Shown one piece after another: positions 1-10,559 of a DNA stretch of 64,000 nucleotides. The first letter of the stretch is position 1; the number at the start of each line of letters is the position of its first letter. Source of the DNA: Aphrophora alni. Taxonomy: Eukaryota > Arthropoda > Insecta > Hemiptera > Aphrophoridae. The notes beneath the pieces were generated by a model. That model saw only the letters and a program-made list of their open reading frames with translations, searched no databases and had not been told where the DNA came from. Made by a program: the position numbers and the translations under genes. The DNA is taken from positions 1,088,404 through 1,152,403 of the forward strand of contig OY740768.1 in the NCBI GenBank assembly GCA_963513935.1. The letters run 5' to 3'.

Positions 1-588
1 TAAGAGTAGATAAATTGCAGATTTAATTTTTGCACTTAATAGTATCAACCCCACACCTTTAAGTTATTAAAAAAAATTGGATATCCTGGGCTTCTTTAGA
101 AAATTTAATATTCTTATATTTACAAGATCTAACAGGACCGGGTCACCGACACGAGCAAAGCGAATGGAAAGTTTAATATAATATATGAAGCCTAGTCGAC
201 GTCAAGAGATACCAAGTTAATACCTGTGTAAGATTTGTTTTAAACAAACTCACCCTACTGAATACTATCTGTTGATATATTAATTTCTTAGAGGACATAG
301 GATACCAACATTTGAGCATAAAATTTAGACGATCTGTTTATATTAAATTGTACAATGGGACTGGGTAAGTTCCATGATGGTGCCTATTAACTTGTTTGAG
401 AATGACTTTGTTTTAATTTACTTTATTATAGCAATATTAGTATAAGAAGGGGTGTTGATGTCTTTGGTTAAAGTAAAACAACAACAAAACCCAAAAAACT
501 GCAAAAAATACAAAGTTGCATGGTTAAATACATTTTTACTCAATTTATTCTTCTCTGTGGTCAGCACGTTTAAAATTATGTTTGTCAA
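1..588. other. AT-rich non-coding stretch
   Basis: No open frame, RNA gene or repeat could be supported here. A GTAAGT sits just after a short ATG-GGA-CTG at about 355-365. This is the only splice-donor-like motif noted, and it is far too weak to call an exon. Confidence 0.4.
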
Positions 589-1406
589 TCTGTTAGTTGT
601 GCTGCAAACTACTTGATAAAATAATCTGTTAGTTGTGCTGCAAACAACTTGATGAAATAATCTGTTTGTTGTGCTGCAAACAGCTTGATAAAATAATCTG
701 TTAGTTGTGCTGCAAACAACTTGATAAAATAATCTGTTAGTTGTACTGCAAACTACTTGATAAAATAATCTGTTAGTTGTACTGCAAACTACTTGATAAA
801 ATAATCTGTTAGTTGTGCTGCAAACAACTTGATAAAATAATCAGTTAGTTGTGCTGCAAACTACTTGATAAAATAATCTGTTAGTTGTACTGCAAACTAC
901 TTGATAAAATAATCAGATAGTTGTGCTGCAAACTACTTGATAAAATAATCTGTTAGTTGTACTGCAAACAACTTGATAAAATAATCTGTTAGTTGTGCTG
1001 CAAACTACTTGATAAAATAATCTGTTAGTTGTGCTGCAAACTACTTCATAAAATAATCTGTTAGTTGTGCTGCAAACTACTTGATAAAATAATCAGTTAG
1101 TTGTGCTGCAAACTACTTGATAAAATAATCTGTTAGTTGTGCTGCAAACAACTTGATAAAATAATCTGTTAGTAGTGCTGCAAACTACTTGATAAAATAA
1201 TCTGTTAGTTGTACTGCAAACTACTTGATAAAATAATCAGTTAGTTGTGCTGCAAACTACTTGATAAAATAATCTGTTAGTTGTGCTGCAAACAACTTGA
1301 TAAAATAATCAGTTAGTTGTGCTGCAAACAACTTGATGAAATAATCTGTTAGTTGTACTGCAAACTACTTGATAAAATAATCTGTTGGTTGTGCTGCAAA
1401 CAACTT
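589..1406 (+). repeat. 36-bp minisatellite, 22 full units plus a partial
   Basis: The period is exactly 36 bp: units starting at 589 and 1381 are 22 x 36 apart. Each unit carries TCTGTTAGTTGT, then GCTGCAAAC, then ACTTGATAAAATAA. Variation is confined to a few sites (GTGCTG or GTACTG, AACTAC or AACAAC, TCTG or TCAG). The variants alternate along the array in a way that suggests unequal exchange. There are stop codons in the frames examined and no spacer structure, so it is neither protein coding nor CRISPR. Confidence 0.95.
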
Positions 1407-1990
1407 AATTGTCGCATCTCTAATGGCGGAAATATTTGTTCTTTTGAGGTGTTTTTTGAGTTAAGGAAAGAGGTAGTTATTTTTAGCAGTCAAATTATGA
1501 GTAGGTAGTTTTAAATTTTTAAAGCACAGATCCGCCAATTGCGTTATGACATTGGCGTGTGAGAGAAGCTTTTCCATGAAGAAACTAGTTTTTTATAAAT
1601 CTTTCCTCTAGGGTTTGAGACCAGTTGCTTCTCTGCTTTATTGAGAACCACATCGTAGTATTCTGTCTTAAAGATGGAACCCTGTTCTAGATAATCGAAG
1701 AGACAAATTTTTCTTTGCCTAAAATATAAGATGCTAACGTTTTCCTTGTGTGCTGAGAATCACTGTGTAAAGATTGTTCCTTGGCTTTTGGATTATAAGT
1801 TTTAATAATCACGTGACTTGTTAAAAATCCTGAATCCTTGATGAAATCGGTTCAAAATGACTTCCGTGGTAACACAGTTCATGTTAACTTTCTTCCTGGT
1901 TGTATAAAGGTAAAAACCTTTCTGACTTCCTCGCTTTATATATATTGTATATATATATATATATATAAAAAAGGAACAAATGAACCTAAA
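1407..1990. other. Non-coding, no supported feature
   Basis: AT-rich sequence with a short (TA)n run at about 1937-1968. No coding signal seen. Confidence 0.4.
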
Positions 1991-2013
1991 AAAAAAAAAA
2001 AAAAAAAAAAAAA
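1988..2013 (+). repeat. Poly(A) run
   Basis: An uninterrupted run of about 26 A bases followed by CCCCC. It lies just upstream of a + strand copy of the dispersed repeat called family A here, so it may be internal to or at the edge of that repeat. Confidence 0.7.
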
Positions 2014-2034
2014 CCCCCTATCCCTTAAATACTC

Positions 2035-2205
2035 AATTCGCTTAAGGGTCGGAAGAGAGCAATAGTTGGTGAAGAGAGACCCAATAGGAAAGATGATAGA
2101 GAGGGATCTAACCCAAGACTAAACGAAGAAATGTGTTATTCCAGATAGGGTCCCTTGGGATTGCTACTACGGTGCTTACTATAAGCAAGCCCTTGAGGGT
2201 ATTTT
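2035..2205 (+). repeat. Dispersed repeat family A, + copy
   Basis: Shares the order of short blocks seen in every family A copy: GGGTCGGAAGAGAGCAA, GTTGGTGAAG, GATAGAGAGGGATCTAACCC, then TTGGGATTGCTACTACGGTG. Other copies lie near 2430-2560, 17947-18050, 35690-35755, 47060-47235, 49690-49900, 57200-57680 and 63795-63885. It looks like a non-autonomous interspersed element (SINE-like), but no tRNA boxes were recognised in it. Confidence 0.65.
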
Positions 2206-2429
2206 AAAGTAATGAAAAATGTTAGTAGGTTAGGTTCAACCAAGGTCTTATCTTACCCACTATCCTCGTTACTTGCTTTACTAACAAACCTAAAGATTGA
2301 TCCTTCTATTTCCTGTTTGTTTTGGATGTATCTCTGCTTCACTAGTTTGCAGATCTTTCTTAATTGGCTGCTCTGGTATCAAATTGACTCAAATATTTTA
2401 AAATTTTAAAGGAGTAACACCCTAGGGGC

Positions 2430-2565
2430 AAATAACACCGAGTTACCTAGCTGGAACTACTCCTTCCGCATCTAGTCTTAGGTTAGATCCCTCTCTTTCA
2501 TCAGGTCACTCTTCACCAAATCTCGTTACTTTGGCGGTATTCGAGGACTAGAAGGTTAATTTGAC
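2430..2565 (-). repeat. Dispersed repeat family A, inverted copy
   Basis: Read on the minus strand it contains GGTGAAGAGTGACC and GAGAGGGATCTAACC, matching the copy about 300 bp upstream in the opposite orientation. The two form a loose inverted pair. Confidence 0.6.
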
Positions 2566-2862
2566 TACGGTATAGAGGATAGGATTTTCTGTACCAATCA
2601 GTTAAGTTAAAGTTTCTTTGGTATTTTTGTTGGTTTTATATTAAGGACCATTTTATTATCTGTTTTTAATAAAGCGTTTATATCTGCAATGGTTTTCCGT
2701 CTTAAAAGAAAACAAAATATAAAAGAATAAAGATGATCGATTTTTTAGCTACCAGTTGAAATTTTGAATAACTAAAGATGTTTTGTGAGCCACTGGTTAC
2801 TAATGGTTAGTATTCTCGCTTGTTCAAGTTTCGCTCGACCTTCGTGGAGGCTAAACATGTTA

Positions 2863-2870
2863 CGTTGTGA
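2863..2870 (+). other. Left candidate target-site duplication
   Basis: CGTTGTGA directly abuts the left terminus of the palindrome and matches TGTTGTGA on the right at 7 of 8 bases. Confidence 0.55.
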
Positions 2871-2904
2871 GTAGAGTTCCCGTCAGTTTGGCACAAAAAT
2901 GGTG

Positions 2905-3212
2905 GGGGTACCCCCACCCCTCCCCCCTCTCCCCTAGGCCCCTCCCCCTTTGCCCCTCCCCGCCCCTCCCCCCTTGGCCCCTCCCCCTTTGCCCCTCCCC
3001 CTCCCCTTTGCCCCTCCCCCTTTGCCCCTCCCCTTTAGGCCCCTTCCCTTCCCCCATTGGTCCCCCCACCCCTCCCCCTGCCCCTCCCCCTTTGCCCCAC
3101 CCCTTGCCCCTCCCCTTTAGGTCCCTTCCCCCATTGGTCCCCCCACCCCTCCCCCTGCCCCCTTGGCCCCTCCCCTTTAGGCCCCTTCCCTTCCCCCATT
3201 GGTCCCCCCACC
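2905..3212. repeat. C-rich tip of left palindrome arm
   Basis: Simple-sequence DNA built from CCCCTCCCC, TTTGCCCCTCC, CCTTTAGGCCC and CCCATTGGTCCCC modules. The G-rich complement (minus strand) has many closely spaced runs of four or more G and so has G-quadruplex potential. Open frames on both strands here are compositional artefacts (Pro-rich one way, Gly/Arg-rich the other). Confidence 0.85.
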
Positions 3213-3249
3213 TGTGACGTATTGTTGTCGAGACACCCACACACACACA

Positions 3250-3273
3250 TGACGTCATACACACATGACGTCA
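3250..3273. promoter_or_regulatory. Paired palindromic TGACGTCA (CRE-type) sites, left arm
   Basis: Two perfect 8-bp TGACGTCA octamers at 3250-3257 and 3266-3273, spaced 16 bp start to start, lie between the tRNA-like head and the C-rich tip. The octamer is the known CREB/ATF recognition sequence. Whether they are bound is inference. The mirror pair is at 14609-14632. Confidence 0.5.
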
Positions 3274-3291
3274 TACACTTAACTTTTTTAA

Positions 3292-3360
3292 TACCGGTGG
3301 GATTCGAACCTGTGAAGTTAGGATTCGAAGGCGGACACGCTACCGACTGAGCTATCGTGC
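3292..3360 (-). repeat. tRNA-like head with A box and B box, left arm
   Basis: On the minus strand it reads GATAGCTCAGTCGGTAGCGTG (fits the A-box consensus TRGCNNAGYNGG) and, about 30 bases on, GGTTCGAATCCC (fits the B-box consensus). The acceptor and anticodon stems do not form a proper cloverleaf, so this is a tRNA-derived polymerase III promoter rather than a working tRNA gene. Transcription would run outward, through the CRE-type sites and into the G-rich tip. Confidence 0.7.
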
Positions 3361-3680
3361 ATAGTATTACAAGTCGGATATTTAACGCAGTGCCGCCATG
3401 TTGTAACCGCAATAATGTGTTATATATAATGTGTTAAGATAGTTAACCTAACCTATAAGTGTCCTACAGTTGCCCATCCACAGCCTATCAGCTGTTACAA
3501 TAATGTGTCATTATATAATGTGTTAAGATAGTTAACCTAAAGTTTCCCACTTTTGCCCATCCACAGCCAATCAGCTGTTACAATAATGTGTTATATATTT
3601 ATATAATGTGTTAAGATAGTTAACCTAACCTCATAGTATTACAAGTCGGATATTTAACGCAGTGCCGCCATGTTGTAACC
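3359..3680. repeat. Duplicated 49-bp block bracketing minisatellite units
   Basis: The block CATAGTATTACAAGTCGG through GCCGCCATGTTGTAACC occurs at about 3359-3408 and again at about 3631-3680 in direct orientation, with minisatellite units between. The same pair is mirrored at about 14207-14250 and 14475-14523. Confidence 0.7.
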
Positions 3681-6610
3681 GAACGCCAGAACATTTCGTA
3701 GAAGTTCGGACACGAACCCCTTACCGTAAGACTTACCGAGTTTTTCGCGACCGCGAAAAACTCGCGTACGTCTTACGGTATGGGTTCTGAGTCGTACCTC
3801 TAGGTTACTCTGACAACAAATAGTAGTGTCCAAATTGTAATGTGCTTGTGTTAACCTAACCTATAAGTTTCTGCCTACCACAGCCTATCAGCTGTTACAA
3901 TAATGTGTTATATATATAATGTGTTATATATAATGTGTTAAGATAGTTAACCTAAAGTTTCCTACTTTTACCCATCCACAGCCAATCAGCTGTTACAATA
4001 ATGTGTTATATATTTATATAATGTGTTATATATGTATATAATGTGTTAAGATAGTTAATCTAACCTATGTATGAAAAGTTTTTACCTATGTTCACCACAG
4101 CCTACTTGTAACAGTTGGTACAATCAATGTGTATTTATATAATGTGTTATATATTTATATAATGTGTTGAGATAGTTAACCTAACCTATAAGTTTCCTAC
4201 TTTTGCCTATGTTCACCACAGCCTACTTGAATCAGCTGGTACAATTAATGTGTTATATATTTATATAATGTGTTAAATATGTATATAATGTGTTAAGATA
4301 GTTAACCTAACCTATAAGTTTCCCACTTTTGCCTATGTTCACCACAGCCTACTTGTAACAGCTGGTACAATAATGTGTTATATATATATATGTAATGTGT
4401 TATATATTTATATAATGTGGTATATATGTATATAATGTGTTAAGATAGTTAATCTAACCTATGTATGAAAAGTTTTTACCTATGTTCACCACAGCCTACT
4501 TGTAACAGTTGGTACAATTAATGTGTTATATATTTATATAATGTGTTATATATGTATATAATGTGTTAAGATAGTTAACCTAACCTATAAGTTTCCTACT
4601 ATTGCCTATGTTCACCACAGCCTACTTGTAACAGCTGGTACAATAATGTGTTATATATTTATATAATGTGTTATATATGTATATAATGTGTTAAGATAGT
4701 TAATCCAACCTATGTATGAAAAGTTTTTACCTATGTTCACCACAGCCTACTTGTAACAGTTGGTACAATCAATGTGTATTTATATAATGTGTTATATATT
4801 TATATAACGTGTTGAGATAGTTAACCTAACCTATAAGTTTCCTACTTTTGCCTATGTTCACCACAGCCTACTTGAATCAGCTGGTACAATTAATGTGTTA
4901 TATATTTATATAATGTGTTAAATATGTATATAATGTGTTAAGATAGTTAACCTAACCTATAAGTTTCCCACTTTTGCCTATGTTCACCACAGCCTACTTG
5001 TAACAGCTGGTACAATAATGTGTTATATATATGTAATGTGTTATATATTTATATAATGTGTTATATATGTATATAATGTGTTAAGATAGTTAATCTAACC
5101 TATGTATGAAAAGTTTTTACCTATGTTCACCACAGCCTACTTGTAACAGTTGGTACAATTAATGTGTTATATATTTATATAATGTGTTATATATGTATAT
5201 AATGTGTTAAGATAGTTAACCTAACCTATAAGTTTCCTACTATTGCCTATGTTCACCACAGCCTACTTGTAACAGCTGGTACAATAATGTGTTATATATT
5301 TATATAATGTGTTATATATGTATATAATGTGTTAAGATAGTTAATCCAACCTATGTATGAAAAGTTTTTACCTATGTTCACCACAGCCTACTTGTAACAG
5401 TTGGTACAATCAATGTGTATTTATATAATGTGTTATATATTTATATAATGTGTTGAGATAGTTAACCTAACCTATAAGTTTCCTACTTTTGCCTATGTTC
5501 ACCACAGCCTACTTGAATCAGCTGGTACAATTAATGTGTTATATATTTATATAATGTGTTAAATATGTATATAATGTGTTAAGATAGTTAACCTAACCTA
5601 TAAGTTTCCCACTTTTGCCTATGTTCACCACAGCCTACTTGTAACAGCTGGTACAATAATGTGTTATATATATGTAATGTGTTATATATTTATATAATGT
5701 GTTATATAGTTATATAATGTGTTAAGATAGTTAACCTAACCTAAAGTTTCCTACTTTTGCCTATGTTTACCACAAGTTTCCTACTTTTGAACATCCACAG
5801 CCAATCAGCTGTTACAATAATGTGTTATATATTTATATAATGTGTTATATAATGTGTTAAGATAGTTAACCTATTAGAGTTTCCTACTTTTGCCCACCAC
5901 GGCCTAGGTACATTTAATGTGTATAATGTGTTAAACGTAGTTTCCTCCGTTGTCTACCAGGGTGTAGCACATGTGTTTAAGTATCGTGTTAAAATATTGT
6001 TAACCTAGACTTAATTCCTACTTTTGCCTATTAACCTAACCTATAAGTGTCCTACTTTTACCCATCCACAGCCAATCAGCTGTTACAATAATGTGTTATT
6101 ATATAATGTGTTAAGATAGTTAACCTAAAGTTCCCCACTTTTGCTCATCCACAGCCAATCAGCTGGTCAATTAATGTGTTATATATATATAATGTGTTAT
6201 ATATTTATATAATGTGTTAAGATAGTTAACCTAAAGTGTCCTACTTTTACCCATCCACAGCCAATCAGCTGTTACAATAATGTGTTATATATATATATAT
6301 ATATATATAATGTGTTATATAGTTATATAATGTGTTAAGATAGTTAACCTATAAGTGTCCTACTTTTACCAATCCACAGCCTATAAGCTGTTACAATAAT
6401 GTGTTATATAATTATATAATGTGTTAAGATAGTTAACCTAACCTATAAGTGTCCTACTTTTACCCATCCACAGCCAATCAGCTGGTACAATTAATGTGTT
6501 ATATATATATATATATAATGTGTTATATATTTATATAATGTGTTCAGATAGTTAACCTAAAGTGTCCTACTTTTACTCATCCACAGCCAATCAGCTGTTA
6601 CAATAATGTG

Positions 6611-6654
<44 letters not shown>

Positions 6655-7320
6655 TGTTATATATTTATATAATGTGTTAAGATAGTTAACCTAACCTATA
6701 AGTGTCCTACTTTTACCCATCCACAGCCTATCAGCTGTTACAATAATGTGTTATATAATTATATAATGTGTTAAGATAGTTAACCTAACCTATAAGTTTC
6801 CTACTTTTGCCCATCCACAGCCAATCAGCTGGTACAATTATTGTGTTATATATTTTATATAATGTGTTAAGATATAATGTGTTAAGATAGTTAACCTAAC
6901 CTATAAGTTTCCTACATTTGCCCATCCACAGCCTATCAGCTGGTACAATTAATGTGTTATATATAATGTGTTAAGATATAATGTGTTAAGATAGTTAACC
7001 TAACCTATAAGTTTCCTACTTTTGCCCATCCACAGCCAATCAGCTGTTACAATAATGTGTTATATATATATAATGTGTTATATATATATATAATGTGTTA
7101 TATATTTATATAATGTGTTATATAATGTGTTAAGATAGTTAACCTAACCTATTAGAGTTTCCTACTTTTGCTCACCACGGCCTAGGTACATTTAATGTGT
7201 ATAATCTGTTAAACGTAGTTTCCTCCGTTGTCTACCAGGGTGTAGCACATGTTTTTATGTATCGTGTTAAAATATTGTTAACCTAGACTTAATTCCTACT
7301 TTTGCCTAAACCTATGCTTA
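3405..7320 (+). repeat. Complex minisatellite, left arm
   Basis: Units of roughly 100-130 bp combine ATAATGTGTTATATATTT, AGATAGTTAACCTAACC, TATAAGTTTCCTAC and CACAGCC with CAATCAGCTG or CTACTTGTAACAG. Within 4040-5700, units are grouped into a higher-order repeat of about 642 bp: the marker ATGAAAAGTTTTTACC recurs at 4071, 4716 and 5357 with an offset set in between. The run AACCTAACCT is the complement of the telomere-like TTAGG repeat. No coding potential. Confidence 0.9.
3715..3785. repeat. Nested hairpin in left arm
   Basis: A two-step inverted repeat. The outer arms are AACCCCTTACCGTAAGAC and GTCTTACGGTATGGGTT. The inner arms are GAGTTTTTCGCG and CGCGAAAAACTC around a tiny loop. It is more CG-rich than the surrounding minisatellite and could extrude as a cruciform. 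The mirror copy is at 14096-14166. Confidence 0.8.
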
Positions 7321-7324
7321 CCAC

Positions 7325-7517
7325 AGTCCAAACGGGTGTTAGTCCGGCCACTATTTAACCGAACCGAAATTACCAACCGATTTACCAACCAAATCCAGCC
7401 GATTTACCAACCAAGATCAACCGATTTACCAACCGAAATATACTTTTACCAACCGATTTACCAACCACAATATACTTTTACCAACCGATTTACCAACCAA
7501 AACCAACCGACATTGCA
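7325..7517 (+). repeat. Short ACCAACCGATTT minisatellite, left arm
   Basis: Repeats of TTTACCAACC with CGA or AAA interruptions. They create Gln/Pro/Thr-rich open frames (7336-7557 in one frame) that are a by-product of the repeat. The same motif, in the opposite sense, flanks the other side of the coding-like tail at about 7905-7995, so the tail sits between inverted copies. Confidence 0.7.
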
Positions 7518-7718
7518 AAGAAATTTAAAAATCCCATTGCAATCCCCTACAAGGTAGAGTTAGCGGATGTTGAGTTGGCTACTCTACAGGAAAAAATGCC
7601 CGAAATACTATTGGAGCTGCAAACCCACGACTTCTACCTTATGGATTTGGACATTACACAAGATTTTGTGGGGATCTTTAACAAGCGAGAGATGTGTGAG
7701 CATTTAGTACGTCATTAA
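7518..7718 (+). pseudogene. Coding-like C-terminal tail, left arm, no start codon
   Basis: This frame is open for 66 codons and ends in TAA at 7716-7718. It has a protein-like composition: KFKNPIAIPYKVEL early, QEKMPEILLEL in the middle, and LDITQDFVGIFNK near the end. It is immediately followed by AATAAATAAATAAA, which can act as a poly(A) signal. Upstream the frame stays open only through minisatellite sequence to a stop at about 7356 and has no ATG, so it is a fragment or a downstream exon. An identical-looking frame lies in the right arm on the minus strand. I do not recognise the family; the spacing of the DITxDFxGxFxK residues is the most searchable part. It is the only part of the palindrome with real coding character. 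Confidence 0.5.
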
Positions 7719-7995
7719 AAATAAATAAATAAATGTTTTAAAATAATATTCTTTGTAATTTGTTACCTCCATTCCACCAAAACTCTTTTTAGTAGAGAGA
7801 TAGATATTTGATGTGACCTTGGAATTGTAGCCGAAAACGACACGACCCCCCAACCCCCATTTTTCCTTTTTAAATATATAACGTCGTAACGTTTGTTAGG
7901 AACCGATTTACCAAACCGTAGATAAAATTACCAAGATTTGGTTGGTAAATTGGTTGCAAAAAGTATATTTTGGTTGGTAAATCGGTTGGTATTGG
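7719..7995. other. Unique arm segment between coding tail and TTAGG tract
   Basis: Begins with the A-rich poly(A)-like run, then contains ACGACCCCCCAACCCCC and ends in TTGGTTGGTAAATCGGTT motifs. No gene seen. Confidence 0.5.
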
Positions 7996-8951
7996 TTAGG
8001 TTAGGTTAGGTTAGGTCTGGTTAAGATAGGTTAGGATAGGTTAGGTTAGGTTAGGTCTGGTTAAGATAGGTTAGGATAGGTTAGGTTATGTTAGGTTAGG
8101 TTAGGATAGGATAGGTTAGGTTAGGTTAGGTTAGGATAGGTTAGGTTAGGTTAGGATAGGTTATGTTAGGTGATTTTAGGTTAGGTTAGGATAGGTTAGG
8201 TTAGGTTAGGTTTTTAGGAGAATGGTTGTTAGGTTAAGTTAGGATAGGATAGGTTAGGTTAGGTTAGGTTAGGTCTGGTTAGGATAGGTTAGGTTATGTT
8301 AGGTTATGTTAGGTTAGGATAGGTTAGGTTAGGTTAGGATAGGTTAGGTTAGGATAGGTTATGTTAGGTGAGGTTAGGTTAGGTTAGGATAGGTTAGGTT
8401 AGGTTAGGTCTGGTTAGGATAGGTTAGGATAGGTTAGGTTAGGTTAGGATAGATTAGGTTATGTTAGGTTAGGTTAGGATAGGTTAGGTTAGGTTAGATT
8501 AGGATAGGTTAGGTTAGGTTAGGATAGGTTATGTTAGGTGAGGTTAGGTTAGATTAGGTTAGGTTAGGTTAGGTTAGGTTTTTAGGAGAATGGTTGTTAG
8601 GTTAGGTTAGGATAAGATAGGTTAGGTTAGGATAGGTTAGGTTAGGTTAGGTTAGGTTAGGTTAGGATAGGTTATGTTAGGTTAGGTTAGGTTAGGTTAG
8701 GATAGGTTAGGTTAGGTTAGGTTAGGTTTTTAGGAGAATGGTTGTTAGGTTAGGTTAGGATAGGATAGGATAGGTTAGGTTAGGTTAGGTTAGGTTAGGA
8801 TAGGTTATGTTAGGTTAGGTTAGGTTAGGTTAGGTTAGGATAGGTTAGGTTAGGTTAGGTTAGGTTAGGTTAGGATAGGTTATGTTAGGTTAGGTTAGGT
8901 TAGGTTAGGATAGGTTAGGTTAGGTTAGGTTAGGTTTTTAGGAGAATGGTT
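7996..8951 (+). repeat. Interstitial TTAGG tract, left arm
   Basis: Almost the whole segment is in a strict 5-bp register of TTAGG with variants ATAGG, TTATG, TCTGG, TTAAG and TGAGG. TTAGG is the arthropod telomere repeat. The register is broken by a block TTTTTAGGAGAATGGTTG at about 8211, 8579, 8727 and 8935. The even spread of variants suggests an old, internally amplified tract rather than a fresh telomere. Confidence 0.9.
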
Positions 8952-9004
8952 GCCACACGCCTACCAACCTCCACCCCATCCCTACCATCTCCCGGGCGTG
9001 TGGC
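8952..9004. other. Centre of the palindrome
   Basis: GCCACACGCC (8952-8961) is the perfect inverse of GGCGTGTGGC (8995-9004). Between them is a 33-bp C-rich spacer with CACCCCATCCC and no telomere repeats. The turning point therefore is not within TTAGG DNA. Confidence 0.9.
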
Positions 9005-9013
9005 ACCCATTCT

Positions 9014-9892
9014 CCTAAAAACCTAACCTAACCTAACCTAACCTATCCTAACCTAACCTAACCTAACCTAACATAACCTATCCTAACCTAACCTAACCTA
9101 ACCTAACCTAACCTATCCTATCCTATCCTAACCTAACCTAACAACCATTCTCCTAAAAACCTAACCTAACCTAACCTAACCTATCCTAACCTAACCTAAC
9201 CTAACCTAACATAACCTATCCTAACCTAACCTAACCTAACCTAACCTAACCTATCCTAACCTAACCTATCTTATCCTAACCTAACCTAACAACCATTCTC
9301 CTAAAAACCTAACCTAACCTAACCTAACCTAATCTAACCTAACCTCACCTAACATAACCTATCCTAACCTAACCTAACCTATCCTAATCTAACCTAACCT
9401 AACCTATCCTAACCTAACCTAACATAACCTAATCTATCCTAACCTAACCTAACCTATCCTAACCTATCCTAACCAGACCTAACCTAACCTAACCTATCCT
9501 AACCTAACCTAACCTCACCTAACATAACCTATCCTAACCTAACCTATCCTAACCTAACCTAACCTATCCTAACCTAACATAACCTAACATAACCTAACCT
9601 ATCCTAACCAGACCTAACCTAACCTAACCTAACCTATCCTATCCTAACTTAACCTAACAACCATTCTCCTAAAAACCTAACCTAACCTAACCTATCCTAA
9701 CCTAACCTAAAATCACCTAACATAACCTATCCTAACCTAACCTAACCTATCCTAACCTAACCTAACCTAACCTATCCTATCCTAACCTAACCTAACATAA
9801 CCTAACCTATCCTAACCTATCTTAACCAGACCTAACCTAACCTAACCTATCCTAACCTATCTTAACCAGACCTAACCTAACCTAACCTAACC
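9014..9892 (-). repeat. Interstitial TTAGG tract, right arm (reads CCTAA on +)
   Basis: Mirror of the left tract, in the CCTAA register with TCTCCTAAAAACCTAACC interruptions. It is about 75 bp shorter overall, which accounts for the shift in mirror sums. With the left tract it gives the head-to-head order (TTAGG)n-(CCTAA)n. Confidence 0.9.
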
Positions 9893-10167
9893 AATACCAA
9901 CCGATTTACCAACCAAAATATACTTTTTGCAACCAATTTACCAACCAAATCTTGGTAATTTTATCTACGGTTTGGTAAATCGGTTCCTAACAAACGTTAC
10001 GACGTTATATATTTAAAAAGGAAAAATGGGGGTTGGGGGGTCGTGTCGTTTTCGGCTACAATTCCAAGGTCACATCAAATATCTATCTCTCTACTAAAAA
10101 GAGTTTTGGTGGAATGGAGGTAACAAATTACAAAGAATATTATTTTAAAACATTTATTTATTTATTT

Positions 10168-10368
10168 TTAATGACGTACTAAATGCTCACACATCTCTCG
10201 CTTGTTAAAGATCCCCACAAAATCTTGTGTAATGTCCAAATCCATAAGGTAGAAGTCGTGGGTTTGCAGCTCCAATAGTATTTCGGGCATTTTTTCCTGT
10301 AGAGTAGCCAACTCAACATCCGCTAACTCTACCTTGTAGGGGATTGCAATGGGATTTTTAAATTTCTT
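10168..10368 (-). pseudogene. Coding-like C-terminal tail, right arm copy
   Basis: Mirror of 7518-7718. On the minus strand the same 66-codon frame is open and ends in TAA (complement at 10168-10170), followed on that strand by the A-rich poly(A)-like run. Both copies are free of stops and frameshifts. That could mean constraint, recent duplication or gene conversion between the arms. It has no start codon and an unknown family. Confidence 0.5.
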
Positions 10369-10559
10369 TGCAATGTCGGTTGGTTTTGGTTGGTAAATCG
10401 GTTGGTAAAAGTATATTGTGGTTGGTAAATCGGTTGGTAAAAGTATATTTCGGTTGGTAAATCGGTTGATCTTGGTTGGTAAATCGGCTGGATTTGGTTG
10501 GTAAATCGGTTGGTAATTTCGGTTCGGTTAAATAGTGGCCGGACTAACACCCGTTTGGA

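Noticed and set aside
589..1406. Regular short repeats resembling a CRISPR array.
   Set aside because: Units are contiguous, without unique spacers, and the genome is eukaryotic. The same applies to the 62-, 97- and 123-bp arrays.
2860..3412. Long Gly/Arg-rich and Pro-rich open frames on both strands in the palindrome tips (also 14470-15026).
   Set aside because: They are translations of C-rich/G-rich simple sequence on both strands at once; no coding constraint, and they cross the tRNA-like head.
7336..7557. 73-codon frame (and its mirror 10329-10550) rich in TNQ/YQP.
   Set aside because: It is the ACCAACCGATTT minisatellite read through; the real coding-like signal is in a different frame and starts near 7518.
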